Shown here one piece after another: positions 42,750-53,216 of a stretch of DNA of 64,000 nt. Within the stretch, counting starts at the first letter, position 1, and each line of letters starts with the position of its first letter. The position numbers were made by a program, and so were the translations under genes. The notes under the pieces were generated by a model, which did not search any database, was not told the DNA's origin, and saw nothing but the letters and a program-made list of their open reading frames with translations. The stretch is from Bacillus chungangensis (GTDB lineage Bacteria > Bacillota > Bacilli > Bacillales > Bacillaceae_C), in NCBI RefSeq assembly GCF_030812995.1, contig NZ_JAUSTT010000023.1:1-64000 (forward strand), in the 5' to 3' direction.

Positions 42750-44873
42750 ATGAATACGTTACTATTGGTAAACTGGCTTGCATTTATTTTTGTAACCGTT
42801 TACGCGGTGTACTTATTTGCCTATGTAGTAAAAACAAGAATCGAATATATCAAACTTGGGAAAAAAGCAGAGTTTGATCGTAATGTAAAGAAGCGTTTAC
42901 AGAATATTTGGGTGTATGTTTTTGGACAAAAAAAATTATTAAAGGACAAAAAAAGCGGCGCCATTCATGTGATGTTTTTCTACGGCTTTATTTTAGTCCA
43001 ATTTGGCGCCATAGATTTTATTTGGAAAGGCTTGGCACCTGGTTCACATTTGCCGCTTGGGCCGTTATATCCAGCATTTAAATTCTTTCAAGAAATTGTT
43101 ACTTTGACAATCTTAGTTGCTGTTTTTTGGGCGTTTTACCGTCGCTATGTGGAAAAACTCGTCCGATTGAAACGCGGATTTAAGTCAGGTTTAGTATTAA
43201 TTTTTATTGGCGGTTTAATGCTTTCTGTTTTATTAGGAAATGGTATGGCGATTATTTGGCATCATGAACTGCTTAGCTGGTCGGAGCCAGTTGCATCAGG
43301 AATTGCTTTGCTTTTTAGTTGGATGAGTACTTCGGCTTCGGCCATTGTTTTCTATCTTTCTTGGTGGATTCACTTGCTTTTACTGCTCGCTTTTCTCGTT
43401 TACGTTCCACAGTCAAAACATGCCCATTTAATTGCTGGGCCGGCTAATGTTTATCTTCATCGATTGGATGGAGCAGGAAAACTATCACCAATTGATTTTG
43501 AAGATGAAACACAGGAAACGTTTGGCGTTGGCAAAATAAACGATTTTACACAACAGCAGCTAGTAGATTTATATGCTTGTGTCGAATGCGGACGCTGTAC
43601 GAATATGTGTCCCGCCTCTGGAACAGGAAAAATGCTTTCGCCAATGGATTTAATCTTAAAATTGCGTGATCATCTTACTAATCACGGTGCCGCAGTAACG
43701 AGAAAACAGCCATGGGTTCCAAGTTATGCTTTTTCCCATACGCTGGGCAACCAGCTTGCTGCAGCAAGTGGTAGTGAAGGTGTGAAAGAAGCTGCTGCTG
43801 CCCTTGACTATCATCCAAGTTTGATCGGTGATGTGATTACAGAAGAAGAAATTTGGGCTTGTACAACTTGTCGAAATTGTGAAGACCAATGTCCAGTCAT
43901 GAACGAACACGTTGATAAAATTATCGATCTTAGGCGATATCTTGTATTAACAGAAGGAAAAATGGACGCTGATGCGCAAAGAGCGATGCAAAATATTGAG
44001 CGGCAAGGCAATCCTTGGGGGCTGAACAGAAAAGAAAAAGAACAATGGCGAGAAGTGCGAGATGATGTACATGTTCCAACAGTGAAAGAGCTGAAAAAAG
44101 CCGGAGAGGAATTTGAATACCTATTATGGGTTGGTTCCATGGGAGCCTTTGACAGCCGCAGCCAAAAAATTGCATTATCATTTGCAAAGCTTCTTAATGA
44201 AGCAGGAGTAAAATTTGCTATCCTTGGCAACAAAGAAAAAAATTCAGGGGATACACCAAGGCGGCTTGGGAATGAATTTTTATTTCAGGAGCTAGCTGCT
44301 GCTAATATTGCTGAATTTGAAAAGAATCATGTGAAAAAGATCGTTACGATCGATCCTCATGCTTATAATATTTTCAAAAAAGAATATCCTGATTTTGGAC
44401 TAGAAGCGGAAGTGTACCACCATACAGAACTGCTTCATCAATTGCTGCAAGAAGGGCGTTTGCAGCCGCAATATGAAGTGAAAGAAACGATTACCTTTCA
44501 TGATTCTTGCTATTTAGGCAGATACAATGAAGTGTATGATCCTCCTCGGGAAATTTTGAAATCACTTCCAGGTGTAACACTTGTAGAAATGGAACGAAAT
44601 CGTGATACAGGAATGTGCTGTGGAGCTGGCGGCGGTTTAATGTGGATGGAGGAAGATACGGGTCACAGAGTGAATGTTGTCAGAACAGAACAAGCACTTG
44701 CTGTTGCTCCTTCCGTCATCAGCTCAGGCTGTCCATACTGCTTAACAATGCTTTCCGATGGAACGAAAGCGAAGGAAGTAGAGGACGAAGTAAAAACATA
44801 TGATGTGGCAGAGTTGCTTGAAAAAGCAGTTTGCGGAGAGCCAGGCCATTTAGAGGCAGCTTCATCTAACTAA
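42750..44873 (+). CDS. fadF: FadF: membrane iron-sulfur oxidoreductase of fatty-acid oxidation
   Basis: About 707 residues from ATG 42750. The N-terminal ~230 residues hold five or six membrane segments (NarI-like). Two 4Fe-4S motifs follow: CVECGRCTNMCP and CTTCRNCEDQCPVMNEHVDK. Two CCG domains end the protein (HDSCYLGRYNEVYDPPREIL; TGMCCGAGGGLMW; SSGCPYCLTML). It is thought to take electrons from ETF/acyl-CoA dehydrogenase to the menaquinone pool. The frame is open up to 42,669 but those residues do not look like the family. A FadR-like operator precedes it. Confidence 0.9.
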   Translation: MNTLLLVNWLAFIFVTVYAVYLFAYVVKTRIEYIKLGKKAEFDRNVKKRLQNIWVYVFGQKKLLKDKKSGAIHVMFFYGFILVQFGAIDFIWKGLAPGSHLPLGPLYPAFKFFQEIVTLTILVAVFWAFYRRYVEKLVRLKRGFKSGLVLIFIGGLMLSVLLGNGMAIIWHHELLSWSEPVASGIALLFSWMSTSASAIVFYLSWWIHLLLLLAFLVYVPQSKHAHLIAGPANVYLHRLDGAGKLSPIDFEDETQETFGVGKINDFTQQQLVDLYACVECGRCTNMCPASGTGKMLSPMDLILKLRDHLTNHGAAVTRKQPWVPSYAFSHTLGNQLAAASGSEGVKEAAAALDYHPSLIGDVITEEEIWACTTCRNCEDQCPVMNEHVDKIIDLRRYLVLTEGKMDADAQRAMQNIERQGNPWGLNRKEKEQWREVRDDVHVPTVKELKKAGEEFEYLLWVGSMGAFDSRSQKIALSFAKLLNEAGVKFAILGNKEKNSGDTPRRLGNEFLFQELAAANIAEFEKNHVKKIVTIDPHAYNIFKKEYPDFGLEAEVYHHTELLHQLLQEGRLQPQYEVKETITFHDSCYLGRYNEVYDPPREILKSLPGVTLVEMERNRDTGMCCGAGGGLMWMEEDTGHRVNVVRTEQALAVAPSVISSGCPYCLTMLSDGTKAKEVEDEVKTYDVAELLEKAVCGEPGHLEAASSN

Positions 44874-44910
44874 GGAAAGTACTCGAAATATTTTTAAAAC
44901 AGCTCGTTTT

Positions 44911-44943
44911 GGAAAGCGCAGCTTCGTTATGCGCTTTCCTTTT
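44911..44943 (+). terminator. Terminator of fadF
   Basis: GGAAAGCGCA pairs with TGCGCTTTCC around a 9-base loop, followed by TTTT. Confidence 0.9.
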
Positions 44944-45309
44944 GAATTTTTTTGAAAATAAGGTATTTTAAAACATCTTTTCTTCCGCTACAATAAAGAG
45001 AAAGAAAAAAATGTAAGAGTAGCATGAGCGAGCGTTCAGTCATCAGGTGCTGATTATTCGTGATTTAGCTTAGGGGTATATGATGTTCATCATGTCCGGA
45101 GAAAACAACCGGCGAATTTCTTTGTCGCTTTGCAGCTGCGTTTCCTCACGTATTAGTATGCGTTTTGCTTGTTCATCGTAATTCTTGTGCTTTTGTCCTC
45201 CATTTTATACTTGAATTGAACACTAGAAATGTAAGCGATTACGAAGAGGGAACTGTTTTTTTAATAGCTTTCATCATTGTTAGTTAGTGATGAGGAAAAG
45301 AGTGAATAT
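44944..45309. promoter_or_regulatory. Regulatory region of the beta-oxidation operon with candidate TetR operator
   Basis: An imperfect palindrome TGAGCGAGCGTTCAGTCA (45,025-45,042) lies downstream of a TACAAT -10-like sequence (~44,990). Half-sites TGAGCGAGCG and, on the other strand, TGACTGAACG agree at 7 of 10 positions. It resembles FadR/TetR-family operators and would control the thiolase operon. The original leader is then interrupted by repeat copy G. No ORF found in this stretch. Confidence 0.5.
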
Positions 45310-45648
45310 TTTATCCCACATCTAACTGGCAGTAAGAACCCCACCTCAGAGTAAGAGGAATCAAGAAGTCTAGGTGGGGGATAACTGAAAGTCAAATGTC
45401 CGATTGGTTCAGGCCGACAGGATAAGGAAAGCTCCTTGAATCAGCATCGCACGAAGAAAAAGTGCTCTTCTTTTTCGAGGATGTCGGTCACAAAGGCGTT
45501 GCAACAGGACAAGGGAAGCTTCGGCAGCGATACATCGAACGAAGAAAAGCGGTTTCCTTTTCGAGGACGCCTGCGACCTTAGCCTTTGTTCTACTTCTCA
45601 TCAGTGGGGGATGAGAGAAAACCCCCACTGATGGAAGTTTCACTTTAT
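45310..45648 (+). repeat. Dispersed hairpin repeat, copy G (long form)
   Basis: Two internal units, both terminal hairpins, TTTAT at each end. It lies directly before the ribosome site of the thiolase gene, so it is inside that gene's leader. Confidence 0.85.
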
Positions 45649-45672
45649 AACGAGAAAGGGAGAGAGAAGAAC

Positions 45673-46860
45673 ATGACAAATACAGTGATTGTCAGTGGTG
45701 CAAGAACGTCCTTTACTAAATTTGGCGGAGCTTTTAGTCCGTTAACTGCTGCAGAGCTTGGCGGCGCCGCAGTGAAAGAAGCATTAAAAAGGGCACAAAT
45801 ACAACCTGAGGATGTAGGAGAAGTAATGTTGGGAGCAGTATTGCAAGGTGGGCAAGGACAAATTCCATCACGGCAAGCTGCCCGATATGCTGGAATTCCA
45901 TGGGAAGTGAAAACAGAGACAGTTAATAAGGTTTGTGCTTCCGGTATGAGAAGCGTAACGATTGCTGATCAAATTATTCGTGCTGGCGATGAAAACATCA
46001 TCGTTGCAGGCGGAATGGAATCGATGACGAATGCTCCTTATTTTATCCCTAAAGCACGTTGGGGCTTGCGAATGGGAGATTCATCATTGAAGGATTTACT
46101 TTTACATGATGGTTTAACCTGTTCCTTTTCCGGCGTTCACATGGGGATTTATGGGAATGAGACGGCACAGTCATTAGGAATATCACGCGAAGCACAAGAT
46201 GAATGGGCGTTCCATAGCCACCAACGTGCAATCAAAGCGATTGAAGCTGGAAAATTTGCCGAAGAAATCGTTCCTGTGGCAGTACCACAACGAAAAGGGG
46301 AGCCAAGCATTGTCAACAAAGATGAGGGGCCGCGCGGAGACACATCATTAGAAAAACTAGCCAAATTATCCTCTGTTTTTTCAAAAGAAGGAACGATTAC
46401 TGCCGGCAATGCTCCAGGAATAAATGATGGTGCAGCAGCGCTTGTATTAATGGATGAAGGACGTGCGCGGAAAGAAGGGAAAGCAGTCTTAGCAAAGATT
46501 TTAGGTCATGCAGCTATCGCTGTTGAAGCAAAGGATTTTCCGAAAACACCTGGACTTGTTATTAAAAAGCTTTTAGAGAAAACGAAAAAACAAATAAAAG
46601 AGATTGATTTGTTTGAAATTAATGAAGCGTTTGCTGCAGTAGCGCTGGCAAGTATAGAAATTGCAGACCTAGATCGAGAGAAAGTAAATGTGAACGGTGG
46701 AGCTATTGCGCTTGGCCATCCGATTGGAGCAAGTGGCGCCCGCATCATTTTAACGCTTGCTTATGAATTAAAGCGCCGCGGCGGTGGTATTGGCATAGCA
46801 GCTATTTGTTCAGGCGGTGGGCAAGGCGATGCCATCATGATTGAAGTGCCAACGAATTAA
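45673..46860 (+). CDS. Acetyl-CoA C-acetyltransferase (thiolase)
   Basis: 395 residues. [11 protein letters not shown] (acyl-enzyme cysteine), [16 protein letters not shown] (histidine) and [11 protein letters not shown]-type end (CSGGGQGDA, second cysteine) are complete. It acts at the thiolytic step of beta-oxidation or in acetoacetyl-CoA formation. Start ATG 45673 follows AAGGGAGAG; the open frame upstream lies in repeat copy G. First gene of the operon thiolase, hydroxyacyl-CoA dehydrogenase, two acyl-CoA dehydrogenases, TetR. Confidence 0.93.
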   Translation: MTNTVIVSGARTSFTKFGGAFSPLTAAELGGAAVKEALKRAQIQPEDVGEVMLGAVLQGGQGQIPSRQAARYAGIPWEVKTETVNKVCASGMRSVTIADQIIRAGDENIIVAGGMESMTNAPYFIPKARWGLRMGDSSLKDLLLHDGLTCSFSGVHMGIYGNETAQSLGISREAQDEWAFHSHQRAIKAIEAGKFAEEIVPVAVPQRKGEPSIVNKDEGPRGDTSLEKLAKLSSVFSKEGTITAGNAPGINDGAAALVLMDEGRARKEGKAVLAKILGHAAIAVEAKDFPKTPGLVIKKLLEKTKKQIKEIDLFEINEAFAAVALASIEIADLDREKVNVNGGAIALGHPIGASGARIILTLAYELKRRGGGIGIAAICSGGGQGDAIMIEVPTN

Positions 46861-46931
46861 AGAGAGATTAGCCATCTTAAAGCAGCATCAAATGAAAACT
46901 GTATTAGATGAGGAAAGAGAGGTTAAAACTG

Positions 46932-47783
46932 ATGGAAATTAAAAATGTGATGGTTGTAGGTGCTGGCCAAATGGGTGCTGGCATTGCACAAGTATGTGCC
47001 CAAGCAGGTTATCAGGTACTGCTTCATGATATCAAAGAGGCCGCAGTCGAAAAAGGCCTAGCTGTGATTCAGAAAAATCTCACAAGACAAGTAGAAAAAG
47101 AAAGAATGACAGAAGACGATAAAAATATGATTCTAGCAAATGTTATTAAATCGACAACAATAACTGATGCGGAGAACGCAGATATCATCATTGAAGCCGT
47201 AGTTGAAAAGGTGGAAGTGAAAACAGCTATCTTCACAGAGCTTGATCGCTATGCTCCAGCTCATGCAATTTTAGCATCCAATACGTCATCTTTGCCAATT
47301 ACTGAAATTGCTGCTGCAACAAAGCGCCCGGATCGTGTGATTGGGATGCACTTTATGAATCCGGTGCCTGTGATGAAATTAGTAGAAATCATCCGTGGGT
47401 TGGCCACAACAGAAGAAGTATTTTCTGTCATTGAAATGATGACGAAAAAATTAAAGAAAGTGCCAGTTGCTGTCAATGATTTTCCTGGATTTATCTCTAA
47501 TCGTGTATTAATGCCAATGATTAATGAAGCAGTTTATGCACTATATGAAGGTGTCGCTTCAAAAGAAGCGATAGATGAAGTCATGAAATTGGGAATGAAT
47601 CATCCAATGGGGCCATTAACACTTGCTGACTTTATTGGGCTTGATACTTGTTTGTTTATTATGGAAACATTGCATGACGGTTTTGGAGATGACAAATATC
47701 GGCCATGTCCTTTGCTCAGAAAGTATGTAAAAGCGGGTTGGCTCGGAAAGAAGACTGGGAGAGGCTTCTACACATATGAGTAA
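46932..47783 (+). CDS. 3-hydroxybutyryl-CoA dehydrogenase
   Basis: 283 residues. Rossmann motif VVGAGQMGAGIAQVCAQAGY, the catalytic SSLPITEIA and GMHFMNPVPVMKLVEIIRG, and the C-terminal domain FPGFISNRVLMPMINEAVYA. It oxidises 3-hydroxyacyl-CoA, probably short chains. ATG 46932 (AAAGAGG) is preferred over 46,908. MmgB-like. Confidence 0.92.
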   Translation: MEIKNVMVVGAGQMGAGIAQVCAQAGYQVLLHDIKEAAVEKGLAVIQKNLTRQVEKERMTEDDKNMILANVIKSTTITDAENADIIIEAVVEKVEVKTAIFTELDRYAPAHAILASNTSSLPITEIAAATKRPDRVIGMHFMNPVPVMKLVEIIRGLATTEEVFSVIEMMTKKLKKVPVAVNDFPGFISNRVLMPMINEAVYALYEGVASKEAIDEVMKLGMNHPMGPLTLADFIGLDTCLFIMETLHDGFGDDKYRPCPLLRKYVKAGWLGKKTGRGFYTYE

Positions 47784-47849
47784 AAGCGAATTCCCATTTA
47801 AAAATTAAACGTCAGTATCAAAGATTCAGATTTTCAGGAGGAGGAAGTT

Positions 47850-48998
47850 ATGTATTTATCGTTCACAGCAGAACAGGAAATGATGCGAAAAATGGTGCGG
47901 GATTTTGCGGAGTCTGACATATCACCATTTATTGCAAAAATGGAAGCTGGCGAATTTCCCAAAGAAATCATTATGCGTATGGCAGATTTAGGGCTAATGG
48001 GAATCATCGCTCCAGAAAAACACGGCGGTTCTGGAATGGACTATATTTCATACATTATTGCTATTCATGAGCTATCGAAAGTAAGTGCAACAATCGGTGT
48101 CATTTTATCGGTTCATACATCTGTTGTTATCAATCCGCTTCTTCAGTTTGGAACAGAAAAACAAATAGAAAGATATGTGCCAAAACTTGCTCAAGGAAAA
48201 TCTCTTGGTGCATTTTGTTTAACAGAGCCAGGTTCTGGTTCAGATGCAGGAAGCTTAAAGACGCAAGCTGTACAAACCGGCGATCATTTTATTATGAATG
48301 GTTCAAAGATATTTATTACGAACGGCGGCGAAGCTGAAGTTTATCTTGTTTTTGCACAAACGAAGATAGGAACAGAAGAGCAGGGAATATCAGCCTTTAT
48401 TGTCGAAAAAGATACACCTGGCTTTATTATTGGTAAAAATGAAAAGAAAATGGGTCTGCATGGGTCAAAAACAGTAGCGATCATATTTGAGGACATGAAG
48501 ATTCCTGTTGAAAATCTTCTGGGGAAAACAGGAAGTGGAATGAAAATTGCGCTCTCAAATTTAGATGTTGGCAGAATTGGCATTGCAGCACAAGCGCTCG
48601 GAATAGCAGAAGCAGCATTGGAAGCTGCCACGGCCTATGCAAAAGAGCGTAAGCAATTTGGAAAAGAGATTGCTGCTCAACAAGGGGTTGGCTTTAAATT
48701 AGCTGATATGGCAACAAGTGTTGAAGCAGCAAAACTTCTTGTCTATCAAGCTGCAATGCTGTGTGAAAAAGGTTTGCCATGCGGCAATGAAGCATCGATG
48801 GCGAAGCTTTTTGCTTCAGAAACAGCGATGAAAGCAGCGATAGAAGCAATTCAAATTTTTGGCGGCTATGGCTATACAGAAGATTATCCAGTAGAACGTT
48901 ATTTCCGTGATGCAAAAATAACCGAAATATACGAGGGTACAAGCGAAATCCAACGGCTTGTTATTTCTAAGCATATTTTGCGTTGTAGCATCAACTAA
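47850..48998 (+). CDS. Acyl-CoA dehydrogenase (first copy)
   Basis: 382 residues. CLTEPGSGSDAGSLKTQA (flavin/substrate region), [31 protein letters not shown], and the catalytic glutamate in [17 protein letters not shown]. Family members oxidise acyl-CoA to enoyl-CoA with FAD. GGAGGAGG ribosome site before ATG 47850. It is about as long as, and clearly homologous to, the next dehydrogenase. MmgC/AcdA-like. Confidence 0.92.
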   Translation: MYLSFTAEQEMMRKMVRDFAESDISPFIAKMEAGEFPKEIIMRMADLGLMGIIAPEKHGGSGMDYISYIIAIHELSKVSATIGVILSVHTSVVINPLLQFGTEKQIERYVPKLAQGKSLGAFCLTEPGSGSDAGSLKTQAVQTGDHFIMNGSKIFITNGGEAEVYLVFAQTKIGTEEQGISAFIVEKDTPGFIIGKNEKKMGLHGSKTVAIIFEDMKIPVENLLGKTGSGMKIALSNLDVGRIGIAAQALGIAEAALEAATAYAKERKQFGKEIAAQQGVGFKLADMATSVEAAKLLVYQAAMLCEKGLPCGNEASMAKLFASETAMKAAIEAIQIFGGYGYTEDYPVERYFRDAKITEIYEGTSEIQRLVISKHILRCSIN

Positions 48999-49038
48999 AG
49001 CTTCCCGTCTAAGGCTGAGAAGCAGGTGTGGACGATAG

Positions 49039-49073
49039 GAAGTGAGAAAGTGTTTTTCGCACCTCTCACTTCT
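49039..49073 (+). terminator. Hairpin between the two acyl-CoA dehydrogenases
   Basis: GAAGTGAG pairs with CTCACTTC, with an inner GTG/CGC-type continuation, followed by TATTC. It may be a partial terminator. A similar GGAAGTGAGAA ... TCTCACTTCTATT stem occurs near 53,600. Confidence 0.5.
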
Positions 49074-49214
49074 ATTCAGTTCGAAGCAAAAAGATAAGGA
49101 AAATGAATGACACGCTTTCTTGCTTTTCGCTTAGGATCTTTTACACAGAGTGATAAGGATAATAACCAGTATGAAGACTACAAGCTATCTTATATAATTC
49201 AGGGGGGCATCAAC

Positions 49215-50354
49215 ATGCATTTTAAACTATCTGAAGAACATGAAATGATTAGAAAAATGGTTCGAGATTTTGCGATGAATGAAGTGGCGCCAACAGCAGC
49301 AGAGCGAGATGAGGAAGAAAGATTCGATCGGGCTATTTTTGACCAAATGGCTGAACTTGGCTTGACAGGCATTCCATGGCCGGAAGAGTATGGCGGCATT
49401 GGGAGTGATTATGTAGCCTATTGTATTGCCGTAGAGGAGCTATCACGGGTTTGTGCTTCAACAGGTGTAACATTGTCTGCACATACGTCGCTTGCTGGTT
49501 GGCCAATTTTTACTTTTGGAACAGAGGCACAAAAGCAAAAATATTTGAAACCGATGGCAAAGGGTGAGAAAATTGGAGCATATTGTTTAACAGAACCAGC
49601 GTCTGGCTCTGATGCCGGTGCAATGACGACAACAGCTCGCCTCGATGGAGACGATTATCTCTTAAACGGCTCCAAAATCTTCATTACAAATGGCGGCATT
49701 GCCGATACTTATATTGTTTTTGCACTAACAGCTTCAGAAGACAAGCATCGGGGAACGACAGCATTTATTGTTGAGGCTGATTTTCCAGGTTTTTCAGTAG
49801 GGAAAAAAGAGAAGAAACTAGGAATTCGTTCTTCGCCAACAACAGAGGTGATCCTGGAGAATTGTAAAGTGCCAAAAGAAAATGTACTGGGAGAGGTTGG
49901 CAAGGGCTTTAAAATTGCAATGATGACATTAGATGGCGGCCGCAATGGAATTGCGGCTCAAGCAGTAGGAATTGCACAAGGGGCGTTTGATGCAGCAGTT
50001 GCATATGCGAAAGAACGCAAACAATTTGGCAAACCGATTGCTGCACATCAAGGTATTTCTTTTAAAATAGCTGATATGGCAACTAGCATTGAAGCTGCCC
50101 GCTTGTTAACGTACCAAGCTGCATGGCTGGAATCAAACGGTTTCCCGTATGGAAAAGAATCAGCAATGTCAAAGTTGTTTGCTGGTGACACTGCGATGAA
50201 AGTGACAACAGAAGCAGTACAAATATTTGGCGGCTATGGATACACAAAAGATTATCCGGTAGAACGTTATATGCGAGATGCTAAAATTACACAAATTTAT
50301 GAGGGCACTCAGGAGATTCAACGTCTTGTCATCTCACGCATGCTCACAAAATAA
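49215..50354 (+). CDS. acdA: Acyl-CoA dehydrogenase (second copy)
   Basis: 379 residues from ATG 49215 (AGGGGGGC upstream; the frame is open from 49,107). [48 protein letters not shown] and the catalytic glutamate in [17 protein letters not shown]. Very like AcdA of B. subtilis, which sits next to rpoE. The duplicate before it probably has another chain-length range (inference). Confidence 0.92.
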   Translation: MHFKLSEEHEMIRKMVRDFAMNEVAPTAAERDEEERFDRAIFDQMAELGLTGIPWPEEYGGIGSDYVAYCIAVEELSRVCASTGVTLSAHTSLAGWPIFTFGTEAQKQKYLKPMAKGEKIGAYCLTEPASGSDAGAMTTTARLDGDDYLLNGSKIFITNGGIADTYIVFALTASEDKHRGTTAFIVEADFPGFSVGKKEKKLGIRSSPTTEVILENCKVPKENVLGEVGKGFKIAMMTLDGGRNGIAAQAVGIAQGAFDAAVAYAKERKQFGKPIAAHQGISFKIADMATSIEAARLLTYQAAWLESNGFPYGKESAMSKLFAGDTAMKVTTEAVQIFGGYGYTKDYPVERYMRDAKITQIYEGTQEIQRLVISRMLTK

Positions 50355-50456
50355 GGGCTGGTTTTTTGAACAAACCACTTCGTAACATTTTAAAAATAAG
50401 CAAGATGTGGGAGCTATTCTTTACTTCTTGTAAAAGGGAGAAGGTTCAATTAAGCG

Positions 50457-51104
50457 GTGAATAAAAAAAGGGAAGTACAGGCATCAGTGAAGGATGAACG
50501 GCTTGTGAAAGTACGTCGTGATCAAATGATTCGCGGTGCTGTCTCATTATTTAAAGAAAAAGGATACCATAAAACCACAACGAGAGAAATTGCTAGTCAA
50601 GCAGGCTTTAGTATTGGAACATTGTATGAATATATACGTACAAAAGAGGATGTTTTATATTTAGTTTGCGATAGCATCTATAGTCAAGTAAGTGAACGCC
50701 TAGAAAAAATGAATGCCGAAATAGGAGATTTAGCTAGTTTAAAACGAGAGATTGCATATTTTTTTAAAATTATGGATGAGATGCAGGATGAAGTGCTCGT
50801 CATGTATCAGGAAGCCAAGTCTCTTTCCAAAGAAGCGTTGCCTTATGTGTTGAAAAAGGAATTAGAAATGGTTGGGATGTTTGAGCGTTTGATTAATTGT
50901 TGTATTGAAAAAGGAGAACTGGAAATGACGCCCGCTCAAGTCCATCTATTAGCCAATAACATTTTTGTCCAGGGTCAAATGTGGGGATTTAGGCGTTGGA
51001 CATTGCATAAAACGTATACGCTGGAAGAATATATTCAACTGCAAATAGACTTATTGTTTACCGGTATAGAAGGATTTGAAAATAGACAAAAGGAAAGGAG
51101 ATAA
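50457..51104 (+). CDS. TetR/FadR-like regulator of fatty-acid degradation
   Basis: 215 residues. TetR helix-turn-helix at ~25-70 (AVSLFKEKGYHKTTTREIAS, then QAGFSIGTLYEYIRTKEDV); the C-terminal two thirds is a helical ligand domain. As the last gene of the beta-oxidation operon it is the likely acyl-CoA-responsive repressor of this operon and perhaps of fadF. GTG 50457 is used as start; the ribosome site (GGGAGAAGG) is rather far upstream. In related genomes an isobutyryl-CoA mutase gene often follows, but not here. Confidence 0.85.
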   Translation: MNKKREVQASVKDERLVKVRRDQMIRGAVSLFKEKGYHKTTTREIASQAGFSIGTLYEYIRTKEDVLYLVCDSIYSQVSERLEKMNAEIGDLASLKREIAYFFKIMDEMQDEVLVMYQEAKSLSKEALPYVLKKELEMVGMFERLINCCIEKGELEMTPAQVHLLANNIFVQGQMWGFRRWTLHKTYTLEEYIQLQIDLLFTGIEGFENRQKERR

Positions 51105-51135
51105 AAAATAGAGGTGTGCCAAAAGAAGCGATACA

Positions 51136-51391
51136 TTTATCCCACATTTAACTGGCGAGTCAAGACCCCCACCTCAGGGAGTAAGAGGAATCAGAAGCGC
51201 TAGGTGGGGAATAACTGAAAGTCAAATGTCCGATGGGTTCGGGTCGACAGGATAAGGAAAGCTTCTTGAATCTACATCGCACAAAGAAAAAGCGGTTTCC
51301 TTTTCGAGGACGCCTGCGATCTTAGCCTTTGTTCTATTTTCCATCAGTGGGGGATGAGAGAAAACCCCCACTGATGGAAGTTTCACTTTAT
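51136..51391 (+). repeat. Dispersed hairpin repeat, copy H
   Basis: One internal unit, both hairpins, TTTAT at each end. It lies 31 bases after the TetR gene stop. Confidence 0.85.
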
Positions 51392-51898
51392 GTCTGCATC
51401 TAGTTTGTTTGCTGCACATGATGCTTCCGTTCATTATCACAACATTAAGAACAGTAAGATATAAAATGTTTTCTATATGAATGGGAGTTTCCATGGCAAA
51501 AAACAAGAAGTATCACGACAATCTGCTATCAATTAGGTTCTCCATTCACCTAATTGATAGCAGACATTCTTTTCAAACCGAACAATTAGGTGCAAGAAGT
51601 TTCAATTTGCTGTGCATATCAGAGAAATGAAAGGGGCATCCTGTCGAGATAAAAGAACTGTCCCTCGCAAATTGGTAACCACTAATGACATTTTGATAAG
51701 TATAGTACTCCTTATTAATATCTCTTCACATGCTGCTGTTTGAATGAATCCTCGACATCTTTTAGCTGCTTATCTCCTTATCACTTTTAGCATAGAAGGA
51801 AAGGGACTTGCGAAAATAGATGATAAAAAGTTAAGCTGTACAAAAAGGGAATATAGGAACAAAATAAGTATCATATAAAGAAAGAAGGGAGCGATCTA
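51392..51898. other. Gap with a strong 16-bp hairpin
   Basis: CTGCTATCAATTAGGT (51,523-51,538) pairs perfectly with ACCTAATTGATAGCAG (51,548-51,563) around a 9-base loop, followed by ACATTCTTTT. No ORF accompanies it. It may be a terminator or the end of a small RNA. The rest of the stretch shows nothing. Confidence 0.5.
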
Positions 51899-52090
51899 GT
51901 GAGATATTTATTGAAATATGCTGTCTTCGTTGGGGTTTGCATTATAACATTTATGCTATATCAAAGGATGTTAGGAGCAATTCCATTATTGATGATATCT
52001 TTTTACTTATTTTATTTAGCGTATCAAGACATAAACCACTCACAAGTACGCTTCCCACGTAATTTGTTCAAAAAAAGGAAATGCCCCTAA
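51899..52090 (+). CDS. Small membrane protein, 63 residues
   Basis: Starts GTG 51899 after AAGAAGGGAG. Two hydrophobic segments (YAVFVGVCIITFMLY and AIPLLMISFYLFYLAY) and a basic C-terminal tail (RFPRNLFKKRKCP). I do not recognise a family. It stands alone between the beta-oxidation operon and rpoE. Confidence 0.6.
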   Translation: MRYLLKYAVFVGVCIITFMLYQRMLGAIPLLMISFYLFYLAYQDINHSQVRFPRNLFKKRKCP

Positions 52091-52673
52091 AAAGCGAAAA
52101 GATTAGGAGGGAAATATCTAAGCAGCCTAGCATAAAAGCAAAGAAATTGTTTATAATGATTAGTACGATTTTTTCCATATTGTAATCTTATTTTTTAAAG
52201 GCAAGTATGATTTTCTGCATTTGTAGGAAAAATCATGTTGTACTTGAATGAATCTACAACATTCAAAACGATCTGACGGAGGTGCTTCTCCCACTTAATG
52301 GAAGAATCGATCTTTTAAGCAGGAATCTTGATCTTTAATCATTACGGTTAAGCTAATACTTAAAAATTATTTGTTTTAAGTATTGTTGTCTTGTCATTTA
52401 AAAGGTAGAATAAAGCCGTTAGTCTCATTTAGTAAATTGAGATAAGAAATAATCCATTCAAACAAGGATGAGCCATTTCTAAAAAACAAGCTTAAAAAGC
52501 CAACAAAAAGCCATTATATTTTACATTTTTTTAAAGCTTGAATAATGATCATGTCTCAAATAATGAATGGAACTTTCCAGCAGTTCATCACAGAACAACT
52601 TGCCCTTCAATATGAGGGTCTTACCAGCAGTTAATGCGGGATAAATAGTGTTAAAGAGGGAAAGGAAGTGCCG
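52091..52673. other. Gap before rpoE containing a relic of the dispersed repeat
   Basis: At 52,560-52,650 (minus orientation) GGAACTTTCCAGCAGTTCAT, then CCTTCAATATGAGGGTCTTA and CCAGCAGTTAATGCGGGATAAA align with the two ends of the repeat family in minimal form but with many changes. The remainder shows no gene. Confidence 0.5.
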
Positions 52674-53216
52674 ATGTTGAGCCTGCAAGAATTACCGACT
52701 GAAAATCTTGAAGAGCAATCTTTTATTGATGCCGCACACAGTATTTTTAAAAACAAAAAAGAAGTGCTGACGTTTAAAGAATTATTAGATAAAGTTGCTT
52801 CATCACTTCAATTGACTGAAGAGCAAGTACGAGCTCGAATGGTTCAATTCTACACAGATTTGAATATTGACGGCCGTTTTATGGCTTTGGGGGAAAATCG
52901 CTGGGGACTTCGTGCTTGGTATCCGATCGATCAAATTGATGAAGAAGTGGTGCCATCAGTAAAAACGAAAAAGAAAAAAGGTAAAAAAGTGAAAGAAGAA
53001 GTGTTTTTGGAAGACGACGATCTAGAATATGACGATGTAGATGAATTTGATGAAGAAGATGATCTTCTTGAGAATGATGAAGAAGATGAAGAAGTTGAAG
53101 AATTTGATGAAGAGCTTGAAGAAGACGAGGAAGAATTTGATGATGAAGAGATCATTGATGACGATGAATTTGAATTAGATTCAGAAGATGAGCTGGAAGA
53201 GGCAGAAGAAGAATAA
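52674..53216 (+). CDS. rpoE: RNA polymerase delta subunit
   Basis: About 180 residues. The folded N-terminal domain (~1-90) has FIDAAHSIFKNKKEVLTFKE and MVQFYTDLNIDGRFMALGEN, then WGLRAWYPIDQIDEE; the C-terminal half is almost entirely Asp/Glu, the hallmark of delta, after a basic KTKKKKGKKVK patch. It aids promoter selectivity and recycling of RNA polymerase. Start ATG 52674 (GTG 52668 possible). Confidence 0.95.
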   Translation: MLSLQELPTENLEEQSFIDAAHSIFKNKKEVLTFKELLDKVASSLQLTEEQVRARMVQFYTDLNIDGRFMALGENRWGLRAWYPIDQIDEEVVPSVKTKKKKGKKVKEEVFLEDDDLEYDDVDEFDEEDDLLENDEEDEEVEEFDEELEEDEEEFDDEEIIDDDEFELDSEDELEEAEEE

